DNA of 11,377 nucleotides. Origin: an uncultured Oscillospiraceae bacterium. GTDB taxonomy: Bacteria > Bacillota > Clostridia > Oscillospirales > Ruminococcaceae. The notes under the pieces are model-generated. The model made no database searches and was not told the DNA's origin. It saw only the letters and a program-made list of their open reading frames with translations. Positions within the stretch are counted from its first letter, which is position 1; every line of letters starts with the position of its first letter. Below, piece after piece: positions 1 to 6,231 of this stretch. The position numbers and the translations under genes were made by a program. The stretch covers positions 539 to 11,915 of the forward strand of contig CAJTQM010000038.1 in the NCBI GenBank assembly GCA_910578255.1, in the 5' to 3' direction.

Positions 1-194
1 CGCAGGTTAGCGTCTGTAGCCAAAAGCTGAATGGAAATTTTTTCGGCCATATCCATGCCGTATCCCGGCTGGGTAGACGCGATCTGCATTAAAATCACAT
101 AGGGATCGCTCATATTCCCATAATAAAGCGTGTTTCCGGAACGGACCAAAGGCTTTCCCTTATACATCAAAAAATCTTCTTTTTTTGTACTCAA
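1..194 (-). CDS. Conserved small clostridial protein, N-terminal part (runs off the left edge)
   Basis: The first 64 residues are visible, starting MSTKKEDFLMYKGKPLVRSG. The pattern 'DFLMYKGKPLVR-GN-YYGNMSDPYV' followed by an 'EKISIQLL-TD' stretch is one I recognise from small (about 85-95 residue) uncharacterised proteins common in Clostridia. No function is known to me. The start is a TTG at 192-194, chosen because a perfect AGGAGG (205-210) lies 10 bases upstream; the first ATG, nine codons in, has no such site. There is no signal peptide or membrane segment in the visible part, so it is probably cytosolic. It has its own promoter at 266-294 and is separated from ireB by a strong terminator, so it forms a separate transcription unit. 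The C-terminus is outside the window. Confidence 0.75.
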   Translation of the reverse strand, partial: MSTKKEDFLMYKGKPLVRSGNTLYYGNMSDPYVILMQIASTQPGYGMDMAEKISIQLLATDANL

Positions 195-265
195 CAGTAA
201 AATACCTCCTTATAACAAAAGGGAGAATTCCTCTCCATCAATAAAAAAACAGACATTACAAATAA

Positions 266-294
266 AGTATAGCACAAGTTCTATGCTAAGTAAA
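266..294 (-). promoter_or_regulatory. Sigma-A promoter of the small conserved protein
   Basis: On the minus strand there is a -35 TTTACT (289-294), a 17-base spacer and a -10 TATACT (266-271). A TGC directly before the -10 makes it an extended -10. The expected start of transcription is near position 259, about 65 bases before the TTG start codon. Confidence 0.6.
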
Positions 295-360
295 CAAAAA
301 AACGGCGAAAAAGAGCCTTCCGTTTTTGCCTTGCCCAGGGACTCCGGGATTATGATCGCA

Positions 361-406
361 AAAAAAATAAGGAGCAAAACAAGACGATGACGGCTTTGCT
401 CCTTAT
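361..406 (-). terminator. Rho-independent terminator of ireB
   Basis: The arms at 367-378 and 395-406 form a perfect 12-bp stem (ATAAGGAGCAAA with its complement) with a 16-base loop. Read on the minus strand the stem is followed at once by a run of T (plus-strand A run at 361-367). It lies about 50 bases beyond the ireB stop codon, the correct place and orientation. The plus-strand side has only a short, interrupted T run, so termination is expected mainly for minus-strand transcripts. Confidence 0.85.
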
Positions 407-458
407 CATTTTTAGGATATCTTGCTTTTAATATGCGGGACTTTCGAAATACGATAGG

Positions 459-704
459 CTAATCGTTCAGGTAAGACTTTACCAAAATTTGCAGCAACTC
501 ATCCCTGTCGATCCGACGAATCAGGCTGCGCGCGTTGTTGTGGGTAGTGATATAGGTAGGATCCTCGGACAAGATGTAGCCCACAATCTGGTTAATGGGA
601 TTATAGCCTTTTTGCCGGAGCGCATCATACACTGCCGTTAAGATTTCTTTCATTTCCTGCTCTTTATCTTCGTGAATAGAAAAGGAAATTGTAGGTTCGT
701 GCAT
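459..704 (-). CDS. ireB: IreB family regulatory phosphoprotein (UPF0297/DUF965)
   Basis: The 81-residue product begins MHEPTISFSIHED and carries the family's highly conserved core: KGYNPINQIVGYILS near residues 36-50, then DPTYITTHNNAR, then RIDRDELL and a short acidic end. This is IreB (YrzL in Bacillus), a small dimeric cytosolic protein. In Enterococcus faecalis it is phosphorylated by the PASTA kinase IreK near its N-terminus and modulates cephalosporin resistance and cell envelope processes. Thr5, Ser7 and Ser9 are possible phosphorylation sites by analogy; this is inference. The start is the ATG at 702-704, preceded by GGAGGG six bases upstream; a longer frame to position 800 lacks a ribosome site. 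In many Firmicutes ireB sits between alaS and ruvX. Here it stands alone behind pheT, with its own candidate promoter and a strong terminator. Confidence 0.95.
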   Translation of the reverse strand: MHEPTISFSIHEDKEQEMKEILTAVYDALRQKGYNPINQIVGYILSEDPTYITTHNNARSLIRRIDRDELLQILVKSYLND

Positions 705-750
705 AAAACACCCTCCGTTCTTCGATATTTCTAGTTTCTTACAACTACAA

Positions 751-784
751 GATATAGCATACACCAAACAAAGTAAAATAACAA
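751..784 (-). promoter_or_regulatory. Candidate ireB promoter
   Basis: Two overlapping readings exist on the minus strand. One has -35 TTGTTA (779-784), 17 bases, then TATGCT (756-761). The other has an extended -10, TGC followed by TATATC (751-756), with a poor -35. The TGCTAT core matches other promoters in this window. Either reading starts transcription some 40-50 bases before the ireB ATG. Confidence 0.5.
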
Positions 785-818
785 GAGGAAGAATCAGCAA
801 ACATTTTTCCAGATATTT

Positions 819-843
819 GTGAAGATAGCCAAAGGCTTTTCAC
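819..843 (-). terminator. Weak hairpin directly after pheT
   Basis: Just after the pheT stop codon the minus strand can form an interrupted hairpin: outer stem GTGAA/TTCAC (839-843 with 819-823) and inner stem AGCC/GGCT. No proper T run follows, only scattered T and A. It may be a partial terminator or an mRNA end-stabilising hairpin. Some pheST read-through into ireB is therefore possible. Confidence 0.3.
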
Positions 844-846
844 AGC

Positions 847-3222
847 CTAGCTTCGAATCGAGGCGCCGATTTCAGCTAATTTTTTCAGGATTTTTGTCAT
901 GGCCTTTTCGATGTCCTCATCGGTCAGGGTGCGGTCGGCAGAACGCATGGTGATATTATAAGCGATGCTCTTTTTACCGTCGGGGATCTGTTTGCCTTTA
1001 TAAATATCAAAAAGTTCTACCTGCTCTAAAAGATTTCCGGCGCCGGCGCGGATGGCTTTTTCAATGGACTGTACCGGCAACTCGTCATCGCACAATAAAG
1101 CAAGATCGCGCGTTGTTGCCGGGAATTTAGGCAGCGGATGATATTCTTTTTCGCTGCACCGAACAGCAAAGAGCGCGTCGCAATGAAGGTGCGCCACATA
1201 AACCCTGCTGTCGATTCCATAGTTTTCCGCCACCTGCGGATGGATTTCGCCGATTGTACCCAGCACCGTATCACCCGATAAAAGAGAAGCGCAGCGGCCG
1301 GGATGATAGTAGGGAATATCACTTTGTCCCTGTACGGTAAGATCAGAAACGCCCAGCACAGAGAAAAGGTTTTCTACAATGCCTTTCAGGGTAAAGAAAT
1401 CATAGGAAACACCATATTGGCCAATGGTCAGCACCGGTTTTTCGTCCGGCAACTCCTGCCCGTCAACGGGGATGTATTCATTGGCCAATTCAAACAGGCT
1501 GGCCGACGCGTTGCGGTTGTTGTAATTTCGGGATAAAACCTCCATCATCGAGGGGATCGCGGTGGTACGCATAACGCTGGTATCCTCGCCAAGGGGATTT
1601 AAAATGACCACCGATTTGCGCAGCGGATGATCCTGGGGCAGGCAGATTTTATCATAGTATTTAGGACTGATAAAAGAATAGCTGGAAATTTCGTAGCATC
1701 CCTGAGCCAGCAGCGTGTTTGCAAGGGTGCGTTCGAACTTCTGATATTCGGTCAAAGCGCCCTGGGCAACGCCGCGGATGGCGGTAGAGGGAATTTTGTC
1801 ATAGCCGTGGAACCGGGCGATTTCCTCCGCAATATCCGCTTTATGCTCTAAATCCCTGCGGAACGATGGAACGATAATCGTGTCTCCGTTTATTTTGCAG
1901 TCCAGCTTTTTCAGAATATCGACCATTTCTTCCCGGCCGATATCAATACCGATAAAACGGTTGATCCACTGGGGCTCCAGGAGGATCTCGGTGGGCTTAT
2001 AGCCGGCACTGTCGATGTCAATCATCCCACCGACGACCTCACCGGCACCTAAAAGCTCGACCAATTCGCAGGCACGCATAACAGCGGGGATGCAGGTCCT
2101 CGTATCCAGCCCTTTTTCAAAGCGGGCGGAACTTTCGGTGCGCATACCAAGTTTTCTGGCGGTGGTGCGGACCGAAGAGCCCAAAAAGCAGGCGGACTCA
2201 AAGACAATTGTATTGGTATCGTCCATAATCCCGCTGTATTCACCGCCCATGACGCCTGCAACTGCCGAAGGCTTTTCCTCGTCGCAGATGACCAGCATTT
2301 GGGGCGATAGCTGGCGTTCCACGCCGTCAAGGGTCATGATCGACTCGCCCTCTTTGGCATTGCGAACCAGAATTTTTCCACCTTTAACATATTTGTAGTC
2401 GAAGGCGTGCATGGGCTGGCCGTATTCCAGCATCACGTAGTTGGTAATATCCACAATGTTGTTAATGGGGCGGACGCCGCTGGCCCGCAGACGCTCCCGC
2501 ATCCAGCGGGGAGAGGGCTCGATTTTGATGTTTTTGACCATCCTTGCCACATAGCGCTGGCACAGCTTGTCGTTTTCTACCGAGACCGACAAAAGATCGT
2601 GAATGTCTCCGGTCTCCTGCTGGACCTTTGGCTCGTGCAGCGTCAGATCTTTTCCAAAGGTCGCCGCTACTTCCCGGGCCAGTCCAATCACAGACAGACA
2701 GTCCGGCCGGTTGGGGGTGATTTCAAATTCCACGCAGGTATCGTCCAGGCCGATGGCGGAACGAATATCCTGCCCCAGCCGGCAATCCTCCTGCAAAACG
2801 AAAATGCCGTCTTCAATTGCATACGGAAAGTCGTGGGCGGTCAGGCCCAACTCGCCCAAAGAGCAGAGCATCCCGTTGGAAACAACGCCGCGCAGCTTTC
2901 CTTTGCGGATTTCCTTGCCGCCGGGGAGGACCGAATGATCCTTGGCCACCGGGACCACATCGCCGGGATGCAGATTGGTGGCGCCAGTGACAATTTGAAG
3001 CGGTTCGCCTTCACCCACATCCACCTGGCATATGACCAGCTTGTCCGCGTCTGGGTGCGGATCAATGGACAGAATTTTGCCGACGACAACATTTTTGATT
3101 TCTTCGCCTTCGATTTCCCAGCCTTCTACCTTAGAACCGGACAAAGACATTCTTTCGGAGAATTCCCGCGGCTCTACTTTTAATTTTACAAAATCAGAAA
3201 GCCATTTCATGGACAGATTCAT
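847..3222 (-). CDS. pheT: Phenylalanine--tRNA ligase beta subunit
   Basis: This is the large subunit of the heterotetrameric (alpha2beta2) cytosolic phenylalanyl-tRNA synthetase. With PheS it charges tRNA-Phe, and it also edits mischarged Tyr-tRNA-Phe. The 791 residues match the usual bacterial length. Domains in order: the tRNA-binding OB fold at about 42-155, with HPDADKL at 56-62 and the GM-CS motif near 117-121; the B3/B4 editing domain at about 210-385; the B5 domain at about 405-475; the inactive synthetase-like core at about 490-690, with FELANEY and HPGRCA; and the C-terminal ferredoxin-fold anticodon-binding domain at about 698-791 (PKFPATTRDLALL, then SADRTLTDEDIEKAM). The start is the ATG at 3220-3222, with a G-rich ribosome site 7 bases upstream. 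The frame stays open to 3363, but that part overlaps pheS. It follows pheS by 13 bases and is co-transcribed under T-box control. All main domains appear intact. Confidence 0.98.
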   Translation of the reverse strand: MNLSMKWLSDFVKLKVEPREFSERMSLSGSKVEGWEIEGEEIKNVVVGKILSIDPHPDADKLVICQVDVGEGEPLQIVTGATNLHPGDVVPVAKDHSVLPGGKEIRKGKLRGVVSNGMLCSLGELGLTAHDFPYAIEDGIFVLQEDCRLGQDIRSAIGLDDTCVEFEITPNRPDCLSVIGLAREVAATFGKDLTLHEPKVQQETGDIHDLLSVSVENDKLCQRYVARMVKNIKIEPSPRWMRERLRASGVRPINNIVDITNYVMLEYGQPMHAFDYKYVKGGKILVRNAKEGESIMTLDGVERQLSPQMLVICDEEKPSAVAGVMGGEYSGIMDDTNTIVFESACFLGSSVRTTARKLGMRTESSARFEKGLDTRTCIPAVMRACELVELLGAGEVVGGMIDIDSAGYKPTEILLEPQWINRFIGIDIGREEMVDILKKLDCKINGDTIIVPSFRRDLEHKADIAEEIARFHGYDKIPSTAIRGVAQGALTEYQKFERTLANTLLAQGCYEISSYSFISPKYYDKICLPQDHPLRKSVVILNPLGEDTSVMRTTAIPSMMEVLSRNYNNRNASASLFELANEYIPVDGQELPDEKPVLTIGQYGVSYDFFTLKGIVENLFSVLGVSDLTVQGQSDIPYYHPGRCASLLSGDTVLGTIGEIHPQVAENYGIDSRVYVAHLHCDALFAVRCSEKEYHPLPKFPATTRDLALLCDDELPVQSIEKAIRAGAGNLLEQVELFDIYKGKQIPDGKKSIAYNITMRSADRTLTDEDIEKAMTKILKKLAEIGASIRS

Positions 3223-3235
3223 GACTTTTCCCCCC

Positions 3236-4255
3236 TTAAAATTGATTGAGAAAACGCAGATCGTTTTCATATAAAAGCCGTAGGTCGTCAATGTTAAAGC
3301 GGCGCATAACCACCCGTTCCAGTCCCATGCCAAATGCAAATCCGCTGTAGACCTCCGGATCAATGCCGCAATTGGAAAGGACTTTGGGATGGACCATGCC
3401 GCAGCCCAGAATTTCGATCCAGCCTTCGCCTTTGCACAGGTTACAGCCTTTTCCGTGGCAGTTAAAGCACATGCAGTCCAATTCGGCGGAAGGCTCGGTG
3501 AAGGGGAAGTGGTGGGGCCTAAAGCGCACCACCGAATCTTCCCCGTATAAGCGCTTTACAAAAATCTCCAACGTCCCTTTTAAATCCGCCATGGTAACCC
3601 CCTTGTCGACCACCAGCCCTTCGATCTGGTGGAACAGGGGAGAGTGGGTGGCGTCAACCGCGTCGGAGCGGTACACGCGGCCCGGCGCGATAATGCGGAT
3701 GGGCGGCTTTTGTTTTTCCATTACCCGCACCTGCATGGGCGAGGTCTGGGTCCGTAGCAGAACATTGTCCGAAATATAAAAGGTGTCCTGCGTGTCTCTG
3801 GCGGGATGGTCTTTTGGAATATTCAAAGCCTCGAAGTTATAATAGTCCAATTCGACTTCCGGGCCAGTGGCGATGGAAAAACCCATGCCGAGGAAAATTT
3901 CCTCAATTTCTTCCAGTACAAGATTCAGCGGATGTTTTTTCCCAATCGGCTCTTTTTTTCCGGGAAGGGTGACGTCCAGTCTTTCCTCTTTCAATTTTTG
4001 CTGGGTCAATTCTCTTTTCAGCTGTGCTGTACGGTCGGCAATATGATCCTCCATAAAAGCGCGGATTTCATTTGCCAGCTGGCCGATGACCGGCCTTTCC
4101 TCGGCGGAAAGTTTTCCCATCTGTTTTAAGATGGCGGTTAGTTCTCCTTTTTTCCCAAGAAATTTGACGCGGATATTTTCCAGCGTCTGCATGTCATGCG
4201 CCTCTTGCAATTCCACGACAATTTTTTGCCGGATTGCTTCCAGTGCAGCTTTCAT
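3236..4255 (-). CDS. pheS: Phenylalanine--tRNA ligase alpha subunit
   Basis: This is the catalytic class II subunit, which activates phenylalanine with ATP and transfers it to tRNA-Phe. The product has 339 residues, the usual length. The N-terminal 100 residues are the charged helical arm that contacts tRNA. The catalytic core follows: a motif 1 region at about 110-145, motif 2 with PGRVYRSDAVDATHSPLFHQ at 191-210, and motif 3 GFAFGMGLERVVM at 305-317. Residues 263-274 form a C-x2-C-x4-C-x2-C knuckle, as in a subset of PheS proteins, probably a metal site. I chose the ATG at 4253-4255 because GAGGTG lies 6 bases upstream; a GTG three codons earlier (4262-4264) falls within that ribosome site. 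It is the first gene of the pheST operon behind a Phe T-box. Confidence 0.98.
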   Translation of the reverse strand: MKAALEAIRQKIVVELQEAHDMQTLENIRVKFLGKKGELTAILKQMGKLSAEERPVIGQLANEIRAFMEDHIADRTAQLKRELTQQKLKEERLDVTLPGKKEPIGKKHPLNLVLEEIEEIFLGMGFSIATGPEVELDYYNFEALNIPKDHPARDTQDTFYISDNVLLRTQTSPMQVRVMEKQKPPIRIIAPGRVYRSDAVDATHSPLFHQIEGLVVDKGVTMADLKGTLEIFVKRLYGEDSVVRFRPHHFPFTEPSAELDCMCFNCHGKGCNLCKGEGWIEILGCGMVHPKVLSNCGIDPEVYSGFAFGMGLERVVMRRFNIDDLRLLYENDLRFLNQF

Positions 4256-4340
4256 ATTTTTCACCTCAGTTTAAAATTAAATAGACAAAACAGCTTTGGT
4301 TTTGCGCCCGCCTTTGGCAAAGACCAAGATTTCACGGACA

Positions 4341-4380
4341 GAAAAAAGGCTTTCATCCCATGACAACGGGACGAAAGCCT
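4341..4380 (-). terminator. T-box regulated terminator before pheS
   Basis: On the minus strand, 4368-4380 pairs with 4347-4359 in a 13-bp stem (one G-U pair) and is followed by six T. The 5' arm contains the CGTCCC segment that pairs instead with the T-box sequence in the antiterminator, so the two folds exclude each other. Transcription stops here when tRNA-Phe is charged. Confidence 0.92.
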
Positions 4381-4597
4381 GAAAGATTTCCGCGGTACCA
4401 CCCAGTTTTTTGCCTTTTGGCAAACACTCTAAGCCGGATAACGACAGCAAACCGTCGGCGCCTACTGCTTGTTTCAGCGCCGCCGCTCCTGGGCGAACTT
4501 CAAAAAACGATTCTGCGGACCCGCTTTCAGCCGGTGACAGGTTCTCTCTTGGCAGAATACAGGATTTCTACTTTCCCAATCTCAGCGTTTTTCATTT
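4341..4597 (-). ncRNA. T-box leader, tRNA-Phe specific
   Basis: This untranslated leader of pheST binds tRNA-Phe and reads through when the tRNA is uncharged. Visible parts in transcript order: the base of Stem I (CGCT at 4584-4587 with AGCG at 4484-4487), then a GA-rich kink-turn, then TGGG/CCCA (4575-4578 with 4490-4493). An AGTA/GAA loop-E type specifier loop follows, and a distal AGAGA-containing loop near 4550. The likely specifier triplet is TTC (4495-4497), a Phe codon. Next come a GGCGC/GCGCC stem (4457-4481), Stem III (4409-4424), the 16-base T-box with the GGTACCGCGG core (4390-4405), and the terminator. The specificity fits the adjacent pheS and pheT. The 5' end is estimated from the promoter, and the remainder of Stem I was not folded. 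Confidence 0.93.
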
Positions 4598-4603
4598 CAA
4601 CTA

Positions 4604-4632
4604 AACATAGCATATTTGAAATAAAAAAGCAA
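4604..4632 (-). promoter_or_regulatory. Promoter of the T-box-pheST operon
   Basis: On the minus strand there is a -35 TTGCTT (4627-4632), 17 bases, and an extended -10, TGC followed by TATGTT (4604-4609). A shifted alternative, TTGCTT (4631-4636) with TATGCT (4609-4614) and a 16-base spacer, overlaps it. Both place the start just before the first stem of the T-box leader. Confidence 0.65.
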
Positions 4633-4713
4633 GCAAAAGTTTTCCGGCCTTATTCTAGTCCTACCTTAGACCGATACCGTGGGATAAGATTCTGCTGATT
4701 TCACGAAAACGAA

Positions 4714-4742
4714 TTGTCAGAAAGTCTGTGCTATGCTATAAT
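4714..4742 (+). promoter_or_regulatory. Near-consensus promoter of the HEAT-repeat gene
   Basis: A -35 TTGTCA (4714-4719), an exact 17-base spacer and a perfect TATAAT (4737-4742) with an upstream TGC. This is one of the two best -10 matches in the window. It is divergent from the pheST promoter about 80 bases away, with no recognisable operator between them. Confidence 0.85.
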
Positions 4743-4777
4743 CGGAAAAACAAATCGCCATTTGAGGAGATGATGGA

Positions 4778-5383
4778 TTGCGCGAATCGGAACTTTATAA
4801 AGAACTTGGCTTATTGACAGATGACAGGAGTAGATGGAAAGAAAGCATTCCATATGTTTCGTCTCTTCTTACTCATGAATCTGTGAAAATACAGGCAAAA
4901 GCGCTCTGGCTGCTTGGTGAGATTGGCCTTAATTATCCTCAGCTCGTGCAAGACGCGGTTCCTGTAATAGCTTCTTTCTGTGATAGTCTGATACCGCTTT
5001 TGCGAGAGCGTGCGGTTAACTCCCTCGGCAGAATCGGACGAGGTAGCTACCACATAATCGAACCGTATTGGAAAGACCTGTTCCGCTTTGCATCTGATGA
5101 TGAGGCGAAGGTCAGACTTAGTTTTATCTGGGCCTCAGAAAACATCGCCACGAACACTCCCGGCATTTATGAGAATTATATGTCGGTATTTGAAAAACTT
5201 CTGTACGATGCGAATGACAAGGTGAGGATAGAAGCGCCGGAAATCTTCCGTGTTCTCGGTAAACGTAGGCCGGAGTTCGTCAGACCTTTTGTGGAACAGT
5301 TGCAACAAATATCAGAAATAGACAAGAACCGTGTTGTAAGAATCCACAGTTTCGGTGCGATTAAGGCAACAGTATCGAAGTAG
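4778..5383 (+). CDS. HEAT-repeat protein of unknown function
   Basis: The 201-residue product is built almost entirely of paired helices typical of HEAT repeats. I place about five units near residues 22-50, 60-88, 97-123, 135-161 and 168-197. Each shows the pattern of a hydrophobic helix, an Asp or polar turn, then a V/I-R-x-x-A type second helix (for example DKVRIEAPEIFRVLG). Such superhelical scaffolds bind proteins or nucleic acid. I see no catalytic motif, signal peptide or membrane segment, so it is probably a cytosolic binding protein. The start is TTG at 4778, with GAGGAG 8 bases upstream; the two nearby ATG codons are in another frame that soon stops. It is monocistronic, with a near-consensus promoter and its own terminator. 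By eye it is somewhat richer in A/T-ending codons and AGA/AGG than its neighbours, which may indicate acquisition. The HEAT fold is fairly sure; the function is unknown. Confidence 0.85.
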   Translation: MRESELYKELGLLTDDRSRWKESIPYVSSLLTHESVKIQAKALWLLGEIGLNYPQLVQDAVPVIASFCDSLIPLLRERAVNSLGRIGRGSYHIIEPYWKDLFRFASDDEAKVRLSFIWASENIATNTPGIYENYMSVFEKLLYDANDKVRIEAPEIFRVLGKRRPEFVRPFVEQLQQISEIDKNRVVRIHSFGAIKATVSK

Positions 5384-5430
5384 ATAAATTGGCGTTTGGA
5401 AACATACATGAAAAATATAATAAAGTCGTC

Positions 5431-5470
5431 TGGAAAAAGGGGAAAAACAATTGTTTTTCCCCTTTTTCCA
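5431..5470. terminator. Palindromic bidirectional terminator
   Basis: A 40-base perfect inverted repeat with no spacer has its centre between 5450 and 5451. Its inner part is GGGGAAAAA/TTTTTCCCC, flanked by an A run on the left and a T run on the right. It can therefore act as a hairpin plus T run on either strand. It lies about 50 bases after the HEAT-gene stop. Its right arm also supplies the -35 of the next promoter. Confidence 0.85.
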
Positions 5471-5479
5471 TGCTATAAT
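5451..5479 (+). promoter_or_regulatory. Promoter of the DUF6106-like gene, nested in the terminator
   Basis: A -35 TTGTTT (5451-5456), 17 bases, and a perfect TATAAT (5474-5479) preceded by TGC. The -35 and most of the spacer form the right arm of the terminator palindrome. The predicted start near 5486 gives a leader of about 110 bases before the ATG at 5598. I see no riboswitch or other recognisable element in that leader. Confidence 0.75.
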
Positions 5480-5597
5480 AAATTTTAAAGTTGCCGTAAC
5501 CGATTTTTTGGATATGATGCCGTCGCCACGATAGACCTTGCTTTTTATGATAGGAATTTTTATCCTTTATTTTTGTTTTTTAAAAGGAGAACTGCAA

Positions 5598-6128
5598 ATG
5601 ACGCGGGATATTTTTGTAGAGGAAATCGTAAAGAAAAAGAAAGGGCCGTTGGACTGGCTGCAGATTGTTGCAATTGCGTTGCTGTGTCTGGGACTGGCCG
5701 CAGGCTTCCTTTTTTTGGGGATGTTTTTTCCCTTTTGTTGGGTCCTTGCGGGACTTTCCGTCTATTTTGGCTACTTTTTTATTTCTCGCCGGTCGGTGGA
5801 ATTTGAATATTCTTTGACAAACGATGTAATAGATGTGGACAAAATCATTGCCAAACGCACCAGAAAAAGGCTGATTTCCGCCTCCTGTAAAAACTTTGAC
5901 GATTTCGGCCCTTACCATCCGGAGGAGCATACCCAAAAGCAGTACGAAAAAACCTATTTTGCGTGCGATAATCCCAAATCGGATCACTTGTGGTATTTTG
6001 TCGCCAAAGGATCCAACGAAGGAAACAGCCTAGTCGTTTTCAACGGGTCACAGCGCCTTTTAGAGGGGATGAAGGAACAGATTCCGCGCCATATGTATCA
6101 AGAGATTTTTGGCCGTGCGCCGCAATAA
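5598..6128 (+). CDS. Two-TM membrane protein, DUF6106-like
   Basis: The 176-residue product begins MTRDIFVEEIVKKKKGPLDW, then has two adjacent hydrophobic helices at about 20-41 and 44-63, and a cytosolic C-terminal part of about 110 residues. The N-terminal 'DIFVEEIVKKKK' and the segment after the membrane helices (FEYSLTNDVIDVDKIIAKR) match my memory of the clostridial DUF6106 family, whose function is unknown. The strand-rich part after the helices resembles bacterial PH-like domains; this is inference. The start is the ATG at 5598, with AAGGAG 8 bases upstream; an in-frame ATG at 5538 has no ribosome site. It has its own promoter nested in the preceding terminator, and is followed after 103 bases by nnr, with only a weak hairpin between, so co-transcription is plausible. 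Confidence 0.8.
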   Translation: MTRDIFVEEIVKKKKGPLDWLQIVAIALLCLGLAAGFLFLGMFFPFCWVLAGLSVYFGYFFISRRSVEFEYSLTNDVIDVDKIIAKRTRKRLISASCKNFDDFGPYHPEEHTQKQYEKTYFACDNPKSDHLWYFVAKGSNEGNSLVVFNGSQRLLEGMKEQIPRHMYQEIFGRAPQ

Positions 6129-6152
6129 TGCTTTGCAAAGCTGACTGTCTGA

Positions 6153-6177
6153 GCCCTCGTTTTTTGAAAACGGGGGC
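6153..6177 (+). terminator. Weak or partial terminator hairpin between the DUF6106-like gene and nnr
   Basis: An 11-bp stem (6153-6163 with 6167-6177, one G-T pair) has a 3-base TTG loop. The bases after it (TTATTG) are not a true T run. No good promoter is visible between it and nnr, so it probably reduces rather than stops transcription into nnr. Confidence 0.45.
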
Positions 6178-6231
6178 TTATTGTAAAATGAGAAAGAAGT
6201 TAAAAAGGGCCGGAGAGGAGGAACTTTTCGG

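Noticed and set aside
130..390. Plus-strand open frame of 86 codons
   Set aside because: It runs antisense over a promoter, a ribosome site and the ireB terminator, and has a low-complexity Lys/Ser-rich product.
705..800. N-terminal extension of ireB with a hydrophobic stretch
   Set aside because: It covers the promoter region, has no ribosome site, and IreB proteins start near the MHEPT position; the apparent membrane segment is an artefact.
2407..3183. Long plus-strand open frame (258 codons)
   Set aside because: It lies entirely antisense to pheT, has no ribosome site and a composition typical of a shadow frame; pheT is certain.
3223..3363. N-terminal extension of the pheT frame
   Set aside because: It overlaps the end of pheS, lacks a ribosome site, and PheT proteins begin at the MNLSMKW-type start at 3222.
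5538..5597. Upstream ATG of the DUF6106-like frame, giving an apparent extra hydrophobic N-terminus
   Set aside because: There is no ribosome site before 5538, while the ATG at 5598 has AAGGAG at ideal spacing.
5580..5987. Minus-strand open frame of 135 codons
   Set aside because: It is antisense to the membrane protein gene, has no ribosome site, and its product resembles no known family.
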